Origin: Jiangella anatolica
GTDB taxonomy: Bacteria; Actinomycetota; Actinomycetes; Jiangellales; Jiangellaceae
DNA: 64,000 nt
Direction of reading: 5' to 3'
Assembly (NCBI RefSeq): GCF_003236295.1
Contig: NZ_POTW01000025.1
Coordinates: 1-64,000 of the forward strand
Shown here: piece after piece, positions 63,076 through 64,000 of the stretch
Numbering within the stretch: the first letter of the stretch is position 1
Layout of the letters: each line of letters starts with the position of its first letter
Made by a program: the position numbers and the translations under genes
The notes under the pieces: model-generated
Seen by the model: the letters and a program-made list of their open reading frames with translations, nothing else
Told to the model about the DNA's origin: nothing
Database searches by the model: none

Positions 63076-64000
63076 TCAGCCGCCGAGCGGGCTGGTGTGC
63101 AGCGCATACCGCACGTCCGCGACCTCGACCGTCACCCGCACGGGCGCGATCGGGCCCTCGACGGTGAGGGTCAGCAGGTACGGCGTCACCGTCCAGCGCT
63201 CGAAGCCGCCGTGGGTGTCGTCGACCAGCCGCGTGGGGCGCCCGTTCGGGGTGAGCGTCGCCGTGCCCGTCGCCTCGCCGACCGTCTCGCCGCTCTCGTC
63301 CATCATCCGCAGCGTGCCCGTCCAGCTGCCGCCGGTCAGGTCGATGGCGCCGGCCGCGTGGATCGGCGCGTCAGCATAGGCGAACGTGACACCGAGGTCG
63401 TCCAGCGTCCCCTCGACGAAGAAGTCGGTGGCGTTCTCGGCCTTCGGCTCGCCGAAGGCGACGAACTCCTCGTGGCCGACGTACGTCGCCGGGTTCGTGA
63501 CGAAGAGCTCGCCGAGCTCGTGGTAGCCGTCGGCGAACTGCAGCTCCCACGGCACGCCGTCGAGGGCCACCGTGACGTCGTCGATCGCCAGGGCGGTCGT
63601 CGTGTGCTCCATGTGGACGCGGACGTTGCCGTCGTTGAACTTCTGGACGTCCTGCTGCGGGTCGCCGGCGAGGGTGTACGTGCCGGCTACGGTCACGGTG
63701 CCGCCCGGCGCACCGTCGTCGACGACCAGCTCGACCGTGGCCCGGAACGTCGAGCCGGTCCACTCACTGGTGCCGCTGCCCTGGGCGAGGTGCTCGCCCT
63801 CCGGCCCGCCCCAGAGCCGCGCTCGTGCCTCGGTGCCGGCCGTGGCCGACCGCGCCAGCGAGATGTCCAGGCCGCGGTCGCCGTCGGCCGCCTCGAGGTA
63901 GGCGAACGTCACCTCGTCGTCGACCCGCGTCGGTTCCCCGGCCGCCGCCGGCGCCGTCACAGTCAGCCCGGCCGACAACGCCGCCACGGCGCCCAGCGCG
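63076..64000 (-). CDS. Hypothetical secreted beta-rich protein (5' end cut by window)
   Basis: At least 303 residues; the frame stays open to the window end, and the visible start (ALSAGLTVTAPAAAG) looks like the last part of a signal peptide, so the true start lies beyond 64000. The rest is beta-strand rich with many Thr, Gly and acidic residues: VDDEVTFAYLEAADGDRGLD, GSTFRATVELVVDDGAPGGT, VRVHMEHTTTALAIDDVTVA and GTLRMMDESGETVGEATGTA. No catalytic motif or known family was recognised. Confidence 0.75.
   Translation of the reverse strand, partial: ALGAVAALSAGLTVTAPAAAGEPTRVDDEVTFAYLEAADGDRGLDISLARSATAGTEARARLWGGPEGEHLAQGSGTSEWTGSTFRATVELVVDDGAPGGTVTVAGTYTLAGDPQQDVQKFNDGNVRVHMEHTTTALAIDDVTVALDGVPWELQFADGYHELGELFVTNPATYVGHEEFVAFGEPKAENATDFFVEGTLDDLGVTFAYADAPIHAAGAIDLTGGSWTGTLRMMDESGETVGEATGTATLTPNGRPTRLVDDTHGGFERWTVTPYLLTLTVEGPIAPVRVTVEVADVRYALHTSPLGG

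Overview
The window is 64 kb of very GC-rich DNA with dense, often 4-bp-overlapping genes, many GTG starts, F420-linked enzymes, CIRCE-type heat-shock operators and a GroEL with a His-rich tail. Together with the gene order rplM-rpsI-glmM-coaA-glmS-acpS-nnr-alr-(hydrolase)-tsaE-tsaB-rimI-tsaD-groES-groEL, this indicates a chromosomal segment of a high-GC actinomycete. A Jiangella-like organism fits, but the species cannot be fixed from the sequence alone. No rRNA, tRNA, CRISPR array, transposase or phage gene was seen.

Left part (1-20 kb), mostly accessory: a NarL-type two-component system cut by the window edge plus a stand-alone receiver; an ABC-F ATPase and a GNAT enzyme; a FitAB/VapBC-like toxin-antitoxin (TA) pair with a perfect 14-bp inverted-repeat operator; a flavin NADH-dehydrogenase-like enzyme divergent from an HxlR regulator; two divergent citrate synthases, one with a MerR-type DNA-binding head; a lipoprotein; a 1918-residue secreted alpha-amylase/pullulanase behind a MalR-like operator; a flavin monooxygenase; a 0.5-kb non-coding region with a dispersed repeat and a large quasi-palindrome; and a LuxR regulator with a long helical-repeat-like N-terminus.

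Core part (20.7-49.4 kb): ribosomal proteins L13/S9, aminosugar synthesis (GlmM, GlmS), CoA (CoaA) and ACP activation (AcpS), NAD(P)HX repair (Nnr), alanine racemase, t6A tRNA modification (TsaE, TsaB, TsaD) with RimI, and GroES/GroEL. Accessory genes interrupt it: a tandem GNAT pair, a pentapeptide-repeat gene and an opposite-strand VapBC pair inside the t6A operon, a decayed AbiE module, a P450, a family 3 glycosidase, an M20 hydrolase with a glutamate-cysteine-ligase-like enzyme, GDPD and Nudix enzymes.

Right part (49.4-64 kb), accessory: a lipoprotein/DUF2891 pair whose second gene has a replaced C-terminus; a divergent kelch epimerase-like protein and multi-domain sialidase with two palindromes between them; an F420-dependent oxidoreductase; two tiny coupled membrane proteins; a second copy of the dispersed repeat; an ABC importer of the FecBCD/BtuFCD class (possibly the putative F420-0 importer) with a leader that can hide its own ribosome-binding site; a nucleoside hydrolase; an aminotransferase; a TetR/VOC pair; and secreted or membrane proteins up to the edge.

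The least explained signals are the 90-bp repeat found at 17.7 kb and 55.7 kb, the symmetric 83-bp quasi-palindrome at 18.0 kb, the SD-hiding leader at 58.8 kb, the DNA-binding citrate synthase with its two palindromes, and the genes broken or made chimeric at 38 kb and 50.9 kb.
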